Shown: one piece after another, positions 10,019 to 18,874 of the stretch
How the letters are laid out: each line of letters begins with the position of its first letter
Position numbering within the stretch: position 1 is the stretch's first letter
Source: Shewanella sp. MR-4
Lineage (GTDB): Bacteria; Pseudomonadota; Gammaproteobacteria; Enterobacterales; Shewanellaceae
Direction: 5' to 3'
Assembly (NCBI RefSeq): GCF_000014685.1
Contig: NC_008321.1
Coordinates: forward strand, 4,151,001 to 4,215,000
Length of the DNA stretch: 64,000 bases
Program-made: the position numbers and the translations under genes
Notes under the pieces: model-generated
The model's database searches: none
The model's input: only the letters and a program-made list of their open reading frames with translations
Told to the model about the DNA's origin: nothing

Positions 10019-10593
10019 TAGTAATTGCTCCTCACCAGATTGTAAGTGATCACTTCGTTATCTGGAGTAGTCACATTAATGGTCACTAACTTGGTATTGG
10101 GTGCAGAACCATAGGCGACAGAGACACTTAATTGATAGTTTGGATACACCTGCGCATAAGTTTTGCTGGAATTGAGCATAGTGGCGTTTTGAGTTAAGCC
10201 GTGATAGTCATCCACATCGTTAAAATCGTTACGCCCCTCGCCCTCATCCGGCCATTTCCACTCCGATGGCCCTAAATTGGTCACACTTGAGCAAGGTGCC
10301 CCTAATGGACTCCCACAAGCCGGCACTCCACCATTGGCATTAGTATTTTGGTCGTAACGTTTGCCCCAAATCTCATTCATCACCGAATGAGCAAGTTCGG
10401 CACTCTTGACTCGATGCAAGGTCTTGGCAGCGCGATCCGCCTGCGGAAATAACATGCTACTGAGCATCACGATAGCAATGGCAATGACTAACATGCCAAC
10501 CACTAATTCGATTAAGGTAAACCCCTGTTGTTTAGCTTTTGAGGATGCTTTTAGATATGTGCTTATCGAAAACAGCCGAGGATTAATTCGCAT
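10018..10593 (-). CDS. mshD: MSHA biogenesis protein MshD, minor prepilin
   Basis: 191-residue minor prepilin with the signal KQQG followed by FTLIELVVGMLVIAIAIVML, so cleavage is expected after the glycine and Glu5 is present. I chose the ATG at 10593 because it overlaps the mshC stop (ATGCGAATTAA) and has a GAGG box 8-9 bp upstream; a longer frame reaches back to 10641 inside mshC but has no ribosome site. The globular part holds two cysteines (GVPACGSPLGAPCSS) about 80 residues after cleavage. PilV/GspI-like role inferred from position. Confidence 0.92.
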   Translation of the reverse strand: MRINPRLFSISTYLKASSKAKQQGFTLIELVVGMLVIAIAIVMLSSMLFPQADRAAKTLHRVKSAELAHSVMNEIWGKRYDQNTNANGGVPACGSPLGAPCSSVTNLGPSEWKWPDEGEGRNDFNDVDDYHGLTQNATMLNSSKTYAQVYPNYQLSVSVAYGSAPNTKLVTINVTTPDNEVITYNLVRSNY

Positions 10594-11071
10594 AAATATA
10601 GCCCTCGCTGGAGATATTAATCGCCACAGTATCATTGGCAATCACATTGATACATGGCCCATTACACGCAAGCGATGCTCGACCATTAATATCAAAATCA
10701 AGGTAAAAGCTCTTGGCATTGTTACTGATAAGCACTAACTGCGCGCCACCTTGAAAAGCTTGGCTGGATAAAGGGTTAGGAGACAATGGCGAGCCCGTAC
10801 AACCAGTGCTATCCCGACTGGCAAACTGACTCACTTGATAACCCATCGCCGACACGACAACGCGGTAACATCTATCGGTATTATTCAAGGCTTTTTGCTG
10901 AACCTGGCGCAGCTCGGCCATAAATTCATTGCGCAGGCTAAAGGCGCTGTAGGATGACTGGCTAAATAAGCGCGGCAATACCGCCACCGATAATATCCCA
11001 ATCAGGATAATAGTGGTCACGAGTTCGACTAAGGTAAACCCAAACTGTCTGCCGCTGGAAAATCTACGCAT
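10583..11071 (-). CDS. mshC: MSHA biogenesis protein MshC, minor prepilin
   Basis: 162-residue prepilin with leader RQFG then FTLVELVTTIILIGILSVAV; cleavage after Gly11 and Glu5 of the mature protein are canonical. GspH/FimT-like layout: an N-terminal helix with ALRNEFMAELRQVQQKALN and a small beta domain with cysteines at DRCYRVV, STGCTG and LACNGPCINV. It is the first gene of the minor-pilin block after the terminator that follows mshA, so it either needs its own promoter or depends on read-through; the heptamer repeat lies 20 bp upstream of its start codon. Confidence 0.92.
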   Translation of the reverse strand: MRRFSSGRQFGFTLVELVTTIILIGILSVAVLPRLFSQSSYSAFSLRNEFMAELRQVQQKALNNTDRCYRVVVSAMGYQVSQFASRDSTGCTGSPLSPNPLSSQAFQGGAQLVLISNNAKSFYLDFDINGRASLACNGPCINVIANDTVAINISSEGYIYAN

Positions 11072-11090
11072 TGTCCGCTTTGCCGTGATG

Positions 11091-11175
11091 CTAGGTTCTA
11101 GGTTCTAGGTTCTAGGTTCTAGGTTCTAGGTTCTAGGTTCTAGGTTCTAGGTTCTAGGTTCTAGGTTCTAGGTTC
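11091..11175. repeat. Heptanucleotide tandem repeat, 12 perfect copies of CTAGGTT
   Basis: Twelve uninterrupted, identical copies of CTAGGTT (AACCTAG in the direction of the msh genes) from 11091 to 11174 plus one base. The array ends 20 bp before the mshC start codon and lies downstream of the mshA terminator. Arrays of perfect short units mutate in copy number by replication slippage; each gain or loss here would change the mshC leader by 7 bp. It is non-coding, so any effect would be on promoter spacing, leader structure or ribosome access. Confidence 0.97.
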
Positions 11176-11280
11176 AGTTTCTGCCAACATGATTATTAAG
11201 GCAAATATTTCGCCTAAACAAAAGAAATAATTAGCAAATTCAATTTATTATAGCCAACATTCCAATAGATTGCTGGCCTA

Positions 11281-11308
11281 AAAAAAAGGCCTGCTAGGCA
11301 GGCCTTTT
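11281..11308 (-). terminator. Factor-independent terminator after mshA
   Basis: On the minus strand a stem AAAAGGCCTGC / GCAGGCCTTTT with loop CTA is followed by a T run. It starts 13 bp after the mshA stop. It should end most transcripts of the highly expressed pilin genes and so lower transcription into mshCDOPQ. Confidence 0.9.
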
Positions 11309-11321
11309 AATGGAAATATAT

Positions 11322-11831
11322 CTAGCAGCCAGATACAACAGTATTAACAGTGATAGGACCGTATGCATCTAGACTATTCACATATTGAACATAACATTGA
11401 CCACCAGCAGCCGTCCCATCAGGAACAGTTTGTCCTTGAGGATAGAAATAAATGCTGCCAGTAGCTAACACATATAACCACTCAGTTGTTGTACCACTAT
11501 CTGCAGCATTAATATCCAATGCGTTCTCAAGAGAGTCTGTCCATACTGGCGTTGCATGGCCATAGTTAATCAAAACTGTTTTACCAGTTTCAACAGTTAC
11601 TGTCGGAGGCGTTGCAGCCGTAGAAGCCACTGTATTATTGCCTGCAATTAACGATTTTGAGTTAATTAAGGTATCAGCACCTTTAATCGCCGACTCTAAT
11701 CCTTTCACTGTTGAAGCACGAGCATCCGATTGTAGATTGATAAATTTAGGCGCTGCAGTAACAGCCAAAATGCCTAGAATAATAATTACGACCACTAATT
11801 CGATTAATGTAAAACCACTTTGCTTTTTCAT
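11322..11831 (-). CDS. mshA: MSHA major pilin MshA
   Basis: 169-residue type IV prepilin with a short leader MKKQSG and FTLIELVVVIIILGILAVTA; cleavage after Gly6, Glu5 present. Followed by the MshA-type APKFINLQSDARAST and a variable C-terminal domain ending in a disulfide loop (GGQCYVQY ... VVSGC). A Shine-Dalgarno AAGGG lies 7-8 bp before the ATG. It is the second of two tandem pilin genes and the last before the terminator; the two pilins share the N-terminal third and differ strongly afterwards. More AT-rich than the assembly genes. Which of the two is the main subunit cannot be told from the sequence. Confidence 0.92.
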   Translation of the reverse strand: MKKQSGFTLIELVVVIIILGILAVTAAPKFINLQSDARASTVKGLESAIKGADTLINSKSLIAGNNTVASTAATPPTVTVETGKTVLINYGHATPVWTDSLENALDINAADSGTTTEWLYVLATGSIYFYPQGQTVPDGTAAGGQCYVQYVNSLDAYGPITVNTVVSGC

Positions 11832-11844
11832 TTAAAACCCTTAC

Positions 11845-12354
11845 TTAACAACCAGATGACTCAACATGATATTTAGGAGGATTACTAGAATCTGCCTGTT
11901 TGTATTCAACCCAACATTTTGCCGTATCTGAAGGTGTCAACTTTTTAGGATGAATAATCACAGGAGATGTAAGTGTCGTTGTGACAGTTGGCGCATCAAC
12001 AATAGTCCACTCGTTAGTAGTATCTAAATCAAGGACTAACACCATATCAGCTGCTGCTTGCTTCAGATACCCATAAACACCGTTTACTTTAACATCATCA
12101 GTCGCATCAGAATTACCCTTATCATCGATGATAATGCTAGATTCATCCTTACTCTCAACCCCCTGAATCGCCGCCTTAGAATAAACAAGCGAATTAGCAC
12201 CTTGCAAAGACGCTTTGACACCATTCAAAGTAGATGCGTATGCATCAGATTGAAGATTAATAAACTTAGGCGCCGCTGTGACTGCAAGAATACCTAAGAT
12301 AATGATCACTACGACTAACTCAATTAAGGTAAAACCTTGTTGTCTTTTCATCAT
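11845..12354 (-). CDS. mshA: MSHA-type pilin, tandem paralogue of MshA
   Basis: 169 residues, exactly the length of its neighbour. Leader MMKRQQG, then the same FTLIELVVVIIILGILAVTA helix and APKFINLQSDAYAST. The C-terminal domain has a charged segment (SKDESSIIIDDKGNSDATDD) and a terminal disulfide loop (TAKCWVEYKQ ... VESSGC). Only 13 bp separate it from the downstream pilin, so both are made from one message. A second ATG three bases later is an equally good start (ATGATGAAA). This is a duplication with divergence of the exposed face; it could give two filament types or mixed filaments. Confidence 0.88.
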   Translation of the reverse strand: MMKRQQGFTLIELVVVIIILGILAVTAAPKFINLQSDAYASTLNGVKASLQGANSLVYSKAAIQGVESKDESSIIIDDKGNSDATDDVKVNGVYGYLKQAAADMVLVLDLDTTNEWTIVDAPTVTTTLTSPVIIHPKKLTPSDTAKCWVEYKQADSSNPPKYHVESSGC

Positions 12355-12406
12355 TAACTACCTATGTAATAACAATTCTAAATACTGGAACTTCACGCCA
12401 ATGCAA

Positions 12407-13024
12407 TTAAAGCGTAAATGGTGTTTGAGTGAAACTTAATACTTTGCCCGTACCTGGGTTATAAACCACCCCTTTTGCACCCGCAGTCGATAAATCTGGC
12501 GCTGGCGTCGGTACACCAGTGGTTTGGTTTAGCACCAGTGAAGCCACTTGGTGATACACACATAGGTCTAAACCGCTTACGGATGTGCCATTAATCGCAT
12601 TTGAGCTTCCGCCCGCACCATCGATAACGCGCACTGTATAACGTTGATTGCGCGCATCCTGCGAATAAAGCACGTTACGCGGTGCACTTTGCAACACAGT
12701 ATTAAATACCTGCTGGCAGCTTGCATCGGTCATCGCCGTCGCATCGGTACCAGAGGTGCCCGTTGGATAACCAAAACGTGGGTCGAGGGACACTGAGGTA
12801 CCGTCTAAGATCACACTGCTATTTTGGCGACCATCGACTTCCCATTGTGAACGCACAAAACCCACTGCGGTGGATAAACCACCCGCGACTCCGTCCACAC
12901 TGGCATCTTCAGCATCATCGGTGACATTTAAAAAACGAGGGATCGCGGTTGCGGCCAACAGACCCAAAATAACGATCACTATGACCAGTTCAATCAATGA
13001 AAAACCATCTTGCTTAGTCTTCAT
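12407..13024 (-). CDS. mshB: MSHA pilin-like protein MshB
   Basis: 205-residue prepilin with leader MKTKQDG and FSLIELVIVIVILGLLAATA; cleavage after Gly7, Glu5 present. Starts at ATG 13024 with GGGAGAG 5 bp upstream; the frame extends to 13054 without a ribosome site. The globular domain is longer than in MshA and contains ASCQQVFNTV and GLDLCVYHQV, whose cysteines may pair. Lies between mshF and the two mshA-type genes, the same position as mshB in Vibrio and S. oneidensis. Confidence 0.9.
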   Translation of the reverse strand: MKTKQDGFSLIELVIVIVILGLLAATAIPRFLNVTDDAEDASVDGVAGGLSTAVGFVRSQWEVDGRQNSSVILDGTSVSLDPRFGYPTGTSGTDATAMTDASCQQVFNTVLQSAPRNVLYSQDARNQRYTVRVIDGAGGSSNAINGTSVSGLDLCVYHQVASLVLNQTTGVPTPAPDLSTAGAKGVVYNPGTGKVLSFTQTPFTL

Positions 13025-13100
13025 TCGTCTCTCCCTATCTTGATGAAAGTCCATTCTAACAGCTAAATCAGTTTAAAAAAGCCCGTTACTTAACAATATT

Positions 13101-13595
13101 TTACGGAAACGTCAAAAAAATGACCCTGCCAGAGTTGAGCTGATAGCCGATACTATCCCCATTTTGCGCGCGATAACGGCAGCTATTATCCTTAGCAAAA
13201 TACGAGCCGATAAGGGATTCGTCCTCCGTCCCTTGACCCATTAATTGTTGCCATAATTGCTGGCAAGCTTGATCATCCAATTGGTTAGGTTGTGGCCAAC
13301 CCTGCGCATTCATCATCACAAAGGTTTGTTCATTATTTATGCTTTGTTCGCTAAACACTTCCCAATCTAGTCGCATTTGCGGCGGTTTGCCAAGGGACAA
13401 CCATTGAGAACGCACCATAGCCAACACGTTTAAGAAGCGCGTATGCTCTAACTCCACATTGCGGGCGGCCAGTTGTGGCATAGTCGCAAAATATTTAAAT
13501 CCAATCACAGCGAGAATAATCAAGATCAAGGTCAGGCTAACGAGCCGCCCATACACACGTAATAGATCGCTTTCGGCCTTCTGTTGGCTCTGCAT
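13101..13595 (-). CDS. mshF: MSHA biogenesis protein MshF
   Basis: 164-residue membrane-anchored protein: a hydrophilic N-terminus of about 17 residues, one transmembrane helix (LTLILIILAVIGFKYFA), then a periplasmic domain with DDQACQQLWQQLMGQG and DNSCRYRAQNGDSIGY. No prepilin cleavage motif. Found between mshG and mshB, 38 bp after mshG, where MshF is encoded in other MSHA loci. The C-terminal half has a Cys-containing pattern like that of MshB (ACQQLWQQL compared with SCQQVFNTV), so it may be a derived pilin-like protein. Role otherwise unknown. Confidence 0.85.
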   Translation of the reverse strand: MQSQQKAESDLLRVYGRLVSLTLILIILAVIGFKYFATMPQLAARNVELEHTRFLNVLAMVRSQWLSLGKPPQMRLDWEVFSEQSINNEQTFVMMNAQGWPQPNQLDDQACQQLWQQLMGQGTEDESLIGSYFAKDNSCRYRAQNGDSIGYQLNSGRVIFLTFP

Positions 13596-13633
13596 CTATT
13601 TGATCCTAATTGAGTTAAATTCTCGATTCGGCA

Positions 13634-14854
13634 TTATTTCCCGCCTTTGACTACGTTGAGCATATCCCACATCGGCAGATAAATACCCAGCGCCAGCACC
13701 AACACGATAACTGCCACAATCCCAATCAAAATCGGTTCTAACTTAGCGGTGAGATTTTTAAGATCATAGTCGACCTCACCCTCGTAGAAATCGGCGGCAT
13801 CATTTAATAGTTGGTCAATCTGTCCAGTTTCTTCGCCTACCGCAACCATTTGCAACACCAGTGGCGTAAACAATTTACTCTGATTCGACACCCTGAGCAT
13901 AGATTCGCCAGACTCAATACCACGGCGCATTCCGACAATTTTGTCGTGCATATACGCATTATCCACCGCATCGGCCACTAGACTGAGCGCCTGCGTCATC
14001 GGCACACCCGCGCTCAACATCATCGAAAAACTGCGGCAATAACGGGAGAGAGTCGAGCGCTCAATAATCGAACCCACGGCGGGAATGTGTAACTTCCACT
14101 GGTCCCATTGTTTTTCACCTTTTTCCGTATGGTGCCAGTAGCGGATCCCAATAACGGTTCCGAGCAGTATTATCAGCATCAGGGGCCAATAGTTTACAAA
14201 CAGGTTTGATGTGCCGATTAACACCTTAGTCGCCCAAGGCAAGTCGGCACCAAAGCGGGCAAACATCTCGGCGAATTTCGGGATCACCATGATATTTAAA
14301 ATCACCATCGCCAGCGCGATGGCAATCAATACAAATATGGGGTACCGCATCGCGGCTTTGATTCGGCGGCGAGTTTCCTGCTCACGCTCGATATAACCCG
14401 AGAGCTGAATAAAAGCGTCCTCTAACTTACCCGTGTTTTCCCCCACGTGCACCATAGAAACAAACAGAGAATCAAACACATCTGGATGTTGGTTCATGGC
14501 CGATGACAGTGGGCGCCCCGCAGTTAACTGCTCTGAAATATCATTCAGCGCATCTTTCATTCGTTGGGAGTGGGCGGTTTCGGATAAACCTGCAATGGCG
14601 CGTAGGATAGGGATCCCCGAGCGCGTTAACGAGTACATTTGCCGGGTAAAGATTTGCAGTTCATCCAAGCCGACTTTGCGCTTAAACAACTGCGCCAAGG
14701 TAAAGGACTTAGTTTCTTTAGCGACTTTGACTTCTAACGGGATAATGCCACGGGCTAACAACATATCGGCCGCCGCTCCCTCGGAGGCAGCATCGAGCTG
14801 ACCCGTTACGGCTTGACCTTGTCCACTGCGTCCACGGTATTGATAAACCGGCAT
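13634..14854 (-). CDS. mshG: MSHA inner-membrane platform protein MshG
   Basis: 406-residue polytopic platform protein of the PilC/GspF family that couples the MshE ATPase to pilin assembly. Two copies of the T2SSF cytoplasmic domain are visible, at about residues 70-195 (IFTRQMYSLTRSGIPILRAI) and 270-395 (YCRSFSMMLSAGVPMTQALS), with membrane helices near 170-192, 222-240 and 372-395. Starts 2 bp after mshE. Length and motifs are standard. Confidence 0.95.
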   Translation of the reverse strand: MPVYQYRGRSGQGQAVTGQLDAASEGAAADMLLARGIIPLEVKVAKETKSFTLAQLFKRKVGLDELQIFTRQMYSLTRSGIPILRAIAGLSETAHSQRMKDALNDISEQLTAGRPLSSAMNQHPDVFDSLFVSMVHVGENTGKLEDAFIQLSGYIEREQETRRRIKAAMRYPIFVLIAIALAMVILNIMVIPKFAEMFARFGADLPWATKVLIGTSNLFVNYWPLMLIILLGTVIGIRYWHHTEKGEKQWDQWKLHIPAVGSIIERSTLSRYCRSFSMMLSAGVPMTQALSLVADAVDNAYMHDKIVGMRRGIESGESMLRVSNQSKLFTPLVLQMVAVGEETGQIDQLLNDAADFYEGEVDYDLKNLTAKLEPILIGIVAVIVLVLALGIYLPMWDMLNVVKGGK

Positions 14855-14856
14855 AA

Positions 14857-16617
14857 TTACGCCTCAACGCCTTGCTGACTGATAATATCCCGCGAGAGTG
14901 GCACCTGTGACTCACTCACATCCTCAACAAGCTTAGCCACCTCTTCAATGGTCGTCATGCCCTCGCTTAAATATTGCAATGCCGACTCGGCGAGCGGGGT
15001 AAAATTAGGGCTTTGCAGGGCTGCACGGGCAAAATCCTGTGGGTTACCGGTACGCATCGCATCGATCATCTTTTCATCCAATTCGAGGATCTCAAAAATA
15101 CCGATACGGCCGCGATAACCACTGCCGTTACAGCTTTGGCAGCCAGTGCCAATGCGGAACTTGGCCGATGAAAAGTCCTGCCGACTCACACTATTCAGCC
15201 AGGCTTTTTCCTGCGCCGTAGGTTGATATTCCACCCCGCAGTTATGGCACACGCGGCGCACTAAGCGCTGGGCAATAATCACCCTTAGCGCACTCGCCAC
15301 TAAGTAACTGGCCGCGCCCATATCGAGCAAACGTAGCGCGCTGGTCACCGCATCGTTAGTGTGCAAGGTGGACAACACAAAGTGACCCGTAAGTGCGCCC
15401 CGAAGACCAATCTCCACCGTTTCTTGGTCACGCATCTCACCGACCATGATAATGTCCGGGTCTTGACGCAAAGTCGTGCGCAGCACGTTCGAAAAATCGA
15501 GTCCAATCTTATGGTTAACTTGAACTTGGTTGATCCTTGGCAATTGGTATTCGACCGGATCTTCTACCGTAATAATTTTGCGATCCGCAGTATTGAGCTC
15601 ACTTAAGATGCCATACAAGGTGGTGGTTTTACCGCTACCCGTAGGCCCAGTCACCAGCAACATGCCGTGGGGGCGTTTAATCTGCTTACGGATACGCGCC
15701 AAAATATGCGGCGGCATCCCTGTCTCATTTAAGGTCAATAAGCCTGCGGATTGGTCAAGTAGACGCATTACCACTGATTCGCCGTGGTAAATCGGCATAG
15801 TCGACATACGCACGTCAATCTTGTGGCCCTTAATTTCCATATGGAAACGACCGTCCTGCGGCAGACGTTTTTCAGAAATATCTAGCCCAGCCATAAGCTT
15901 AAGCCGCAAGACTAAGGCCGCCGCGATATTCACTTCATTTAGAATGGTCTCGTGTAACTGGCCATCGATACGTTGGCGGATCCGCAGGGCTTTTTCGCCG
16001 GGCTCAATATGAATATCCGAGGCACGCATTTGCACCGCATCTTCAAAAATCGACTGCAGCAGCTTAACAACTGTGGTTTCATTATCGCTATCGCTTGAGG
16101 TCAGGCTCGCCAGATCAAACATTTGATCTGCGGCATATTCCTCTTCGAGCTTACCGGCGATTTGCGCGATTTGGTCGGTGCGACGATACAGGTTATCGAA
16201 GGCTTGTAGTAATTGCTGCTCGGGGGCCACCGCAACACTGAGCTTTTTCGGTGCGATTAAAATTTCTAAATGATCGAGCGCCTGCAAGTCCGCCGGGTCG
16301 CTCATGGCCACTAATACCGTATCCCCCCGATCTTCCACCGCGAGGGCGCGAAAACGCCGCGCTTGCACCTCGGGGATAAGGCTCACCACTTCGGCGGGGA
16401 TGGGGCGTTTGCTGATATCCAGCAGCGGCAGATTGAGCTGCTGCGACAAAAATTGCAGCAGTTGGGTTTCGGTAATAGAGCGCAGCTCAATCAGGGTGCG
16501 GCCGAGCTTATGCCCTGTCTTACGCTGCTCACCCAAAGCTTGTTGTAGCTGCTCTTCGGTAATAATCGATTCTTGAACTAACAGATCGCCCAAACGCATC
16601 TTTAATCTGGGTTTCAT
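14857..16617 (-). CDS. mshE: MSHA pilus extension ATPase MshE with c-di-GMP-binding N-domain
   Basis: 586-residue GspE/PilB-type ATPase powering MSHA extension. The N-terminus has two tandem MshEN motifs: RLGDLLVQESIITEEQLQQA from residue 8 and KLGRTLIELRSITETQLLQF from about residue 37, joined by a 5-residue spacer, the arrangement that binds c-di-GMP in V. cholerae MshE. The ATPase core has Walker A GPTGSGKT (about residue 330), the Asp box, Walker B and His box (LSTLHTNDAV), and a zinc-binding four-cysteine motif (CHNCG ... CQSCNGSGYRGR). AGGAG lies 7 bp before the ATG, and the start overlaps the mshN stop by 4 bp. Extension is therefore expected to respond to cyclic-di-GMP. Confidence 0.96.
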   Translation of the reverse strand: MKPRLKMRLGDLLVQESIITEEQLQQALGEQRKTGHKLGRTLIELRSITETQLLQFLSQQLNLPLLDISKRPIPAEVVSLIPEVQARRFRALAVEDRGDTVLVAMSDPADLQALDHLEILIAPKKLSVAVAPEQQLLQAFDNLYRRTDQIAQIAGKLEEEYAADQMFDLASLTSSDSDNETTVVKLLQSIFEDAVQMRASDIHIEPGEKALRIRQRIDGQLHETILNEVNIAAALVLRLKLMAGLDISEKRLPQDGRFHMEIKGHKIDVRMSTMPIYHGESVVMRLLDQSAGLLTLNETGMPPHILARIRKQIKRPHGMLLVTGPTGSGKTTTLYGILSELNTADRKIITVEDPVEYQLPRINQVQVNHKIGLDFSNVLRTTLRQDPDIIMVGEMRDQETVEIGLRGALTGHFVLSTLHTNDAVTSALRLLDMGAASYLVASALRVIIAQRLVRRVCHNCGVEYQPTAQEKAWLNSVSRQDFSSAKFRIGTGCQSCNGSGYRGRIGIFEILELDEKMIDAMRTGNPQDFARAALQSPNFTPLAESALQYLSEGMTTIEEVAKLVEDVSESQVPLSRDIISQQGVEA

Positions 16618-17939
16618 TGGCTATCTCCTAGTTGTTGTAAACGTTGTTCAATAAAAGCTGTAGCTTGGGTCGACAGGCCTGAATAACTTAAGGCGGTGCG
16701 ATAGGCCTGACTGGCGGGGCCGAATTGTTGTTGTGAATCGAGGGCATAGGCTAATCCCATCCACCATTTACCCTGCTGCGGTTCCTGCTGCAATAACTTA
16801 CGGTAAGCCTGCTCAACTAACGGATATTGCCCTTGTTTTTGGGCCAAATCCGTTTGCGCTAACCACTTTTGTCGAGCTAAAGGATGGCTATCGGGAATTT
16901 GAGCAAGGCTAGCAAGAGCCGAATCCGTTTCGCCCATAGCATGTTGCACCCTTGCCAATAGCAAAGCAAATTCAAACTCTTGCGGATAGAGTAACCGTCC
17001 CTGCGCCAACACATCGGCCGCCGGCGCCAGCTCACCTTGACCATAATGCAGCGCCGCCAGTTGTTTGCGCGATTCGTGCAAGCTTGGGTCGAGCTTGAGC
17101 GCTTTAGCGTAGTAATCCATGGCCTTAACCAGCTGCCCCTGCTTTTCGGCATCCGCCGCCAACACTAACTGTTTTTGCGCGAGTTGGCTTGGGGATAACT
17201 TCACTTCTCGAATCGCCATTTTCCCAGTTGACTGAGCCTGAGCCGAAGCTTGGCTCGAAGCCTGAGTCGAAGCTTGGCTTGAAACTTGAGCCCCAGCAGG
17301 CACCACTGGCTCACTCGCCTTGGCCTCTGTTTGAGTTATTTTGACTTCACTCTGGCTTGCGTTAACGTCTGCTTGATTTGCTTTAACCGCAACCTGTTGT
17401 GACTCAGCCTGTGTTTGCACTGACTCTTGGGTTAATGCCGCCTTGTTAGGCGTATCACTTGAGGTGTGTGCCGCAACGGATTCGGTTGTCGGTTCACTCG
17501 TTGGTTCTACCTGCGCCGCGTTTACACGGGGAGATTGAGCCACTCTTGGGGCAGATTCTGCTGACGTTGACATATCCTTTGCAGGAGCATCTGTCGATGA
17601 CGGACTCACTTGTGCCATCTCGGCAGTTGGCTCTGTAGATGTCGTCGTTTCGGTTTCCAGAGGACTCGTATCTATCTGTGGGCTGCCGTTATCCGGCTGA
17701 GTTTGCAAACTCATCACAGGATTTGCAATGTTATCAGCAATGCTCTTTACGCCGTAACTCGCCTGAAAAGCATAGACCGATAAGCCGCCCACCAGCAGCG
17801 ACACTAAGCTGATTACTAACCATTTGCGTGATGGATTAGGGCGCCCTAAATACTGCGCCTGATGCACAGCGACATTACTGAGAGAATGGCCCTGCTGGCG
17901 CTTGTCGAGATCCTGCAGCATCTTGTTGATCACACTCAT
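16614..17939 (-). CDS. mshN: MSHA biogenesis protein MshN (TPR protein)
   Basis: 441 residues: short cytoplasmic N-terminus MSVINKMLQDLDKRQ, a transmembrane helix at about residues 40-60 (WLVISLVSLLVGGLSVYAF), a long Gln/Ser/Thr/Ala-rich linker (about 70-240, including SSQASTQASSQASAQAQS) and C-terminal tetratricopeptide repeats (AMDYYAKALKLDPSLHESRK and similar units). The start at 17939 overlaps the mshM stop as ATGA, with GGGGAGG 6 bp upstream. Probably assists the secretin or periplasmic alignment complex. Confidence 0.92.
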   Translation of the reverse strand: MSVINKMLQDLDKRQQGHSLSNVAVHQAQYLGRPNPSRKWLVISLVSLLVGGLSVYAFQASYGVKSIADNIANPVMSLQTQPDNGSPQIDTSPLETETTTSTEPTAEMAQVSPSSTDAPAKDMSTSAESAPRVAQSPRVNAAQVEPTSEPTTESVAAHTSSDTPNKAALTQESVQTQAESQQVAVKANQADVNASQSEVKITQTEAKASEPVVPAGAQVSSQASTQASSQASAQAQSTGKMAIREVKLSPSQLAQKQLVLAADAEKQGQLVKAMDYYAKALKLDPSLHESRKQLAALHYGQGELAPAADVLAQGRLLYPQEFEFALLLARVQHAMGETDSALASLAQIPDSHPLARQKWLAQTDLAQKQGQYPLVEQAYRKLLQQEPQQGKWWMGLAYALDSQQQFGPASQAYRTALSYSGLSTQATAFIEQRLQQLGDSQ

Positions 17940-18868
17940 GCAACGCCTCCCCACAATTGTTGCAGGTTAACGCCCGATGCCAGTAATGCCCCAATAGCTG
18001 CTGCACATGCTATCAGTGCGATCGCCATATAGGTCGGCCATTTGGGTAAAACTGATCGACTGGCATCTTCGGTATCCTGTATTGCGCCCTTAATGTGGGA
18101 CATCTGCACCTGAGTTGCCCCTTCGCCAAAACTGAGCATCAGGGCTTTATGGGCTAAAATGTTGATCAATCTTGGGATCCCACGAGATGCCTCGGCGATC
18201 TTACGGGTGAGTTTAGGGCCAAATAAGGCTTGTCCCGCATAACCTGCCACCGCTAAGCGGTAACGGATGTAGGCATCGGTTTCATCCCAGGTTAACGGCC
18301 GCAGACTGTAGCTAAAGGTGATGCGTTGCCGCAATTGTCTAAAGGCTTGGCGCTTTAATCGCTCATCCAATTCGGGCTGACCAAAGAGCACCACTTGCAG
18401 CAGCTTACGGCTTTCAGTTTCAAGATTGGTAAACAGTCGCAGCGCTTCGAGGCTCTCATCGGGCAAGGCCTGCGCTTCATCCAGCACTAATACGATGGCG
18501 TGACCATGGGCACTCAGAGCAAGTAATTGCTGCTGGATAAGCCCGGTGAGTTGCTGCTGATCGATTTCGCTGGTGTATTTTAATCCAAGTTCATTGGCCA
18601 CCGCCCAGCGCAGCTCGGCGGGGGTGAGATAAGGATTAGGAAGATATGCACAATGGAAGCCCTGCGGCAGCTCATTAATCAACTTACGGCAGATTAAGGT
18701 TTTGCCCGTGCCCACTTCGCCAGTGACTTTGATAAAACCCTCCCCGGTTTGTAGGGCGGTCTGCAATACTTGCAGCGCCTCTACGTGCGGGGATAACCCG
18801 AAAAAAAATCCGGTATTAGGTGTTAACGAAAATGGCGTTTGACTGAGTCCAAAGTGCTTCAAATACAT
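17936..18868 (-). CDS. mshM: MSHA biogenesis ATPase MshM (ExeA-like AAA+)
   Basis: 310-residue AAA+ ATPase like ExeA/GspA. Walker A GEVGTGKT near residue 50, Walker B AIVLVLDEAQALPDE near 127, sensor-type region VVLFGQPELDERL near 160 and ASRGIPRLINILAHKALML near 232; a C-terminal transmembrane helix at about 280-300 (YMAIALIACAAAIGALLASG). ExeA proteins help place the secretin through the peptidoglycan. Lies 6 bp after mshL and overlaps mshN by 4 bp. Confidence 0.94.
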   Translation of the reverse strand: MYLKHFGLSQTPFSLTPNTGFFFGLSPHVEALQVLQTALQTGEGFIKVTGEVGTGKTLICRKLINELPQGFHCAYLPNPYLTPAELRWAVANELGLKYTSEIDQQQLTGLIQQQLLALSAHGHAIVLVLDEAQALPDESLEALRLFTNLETESRKLLQVVLFGQPELDERLKRQAFRQLRQRITFSYSLRPLTWDETDAYIRYRLAVAGYAGQALFGPKLTRKIAEASRGIPRLINILAHKALMLSFGEGATQVQMSHIKGAIQDTEDASRSVLPKWPTYMAIALIACAAAIGALLASGVNLQQLWGGVA

Positions 18869-18874
18869 GAAAGC

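Noticed and set aside
11091..11175. Heptamer array as CRISPR or coding repeat
   Set aside because: No spacers, units of 7 bp in direct contact, not part of an open frame.
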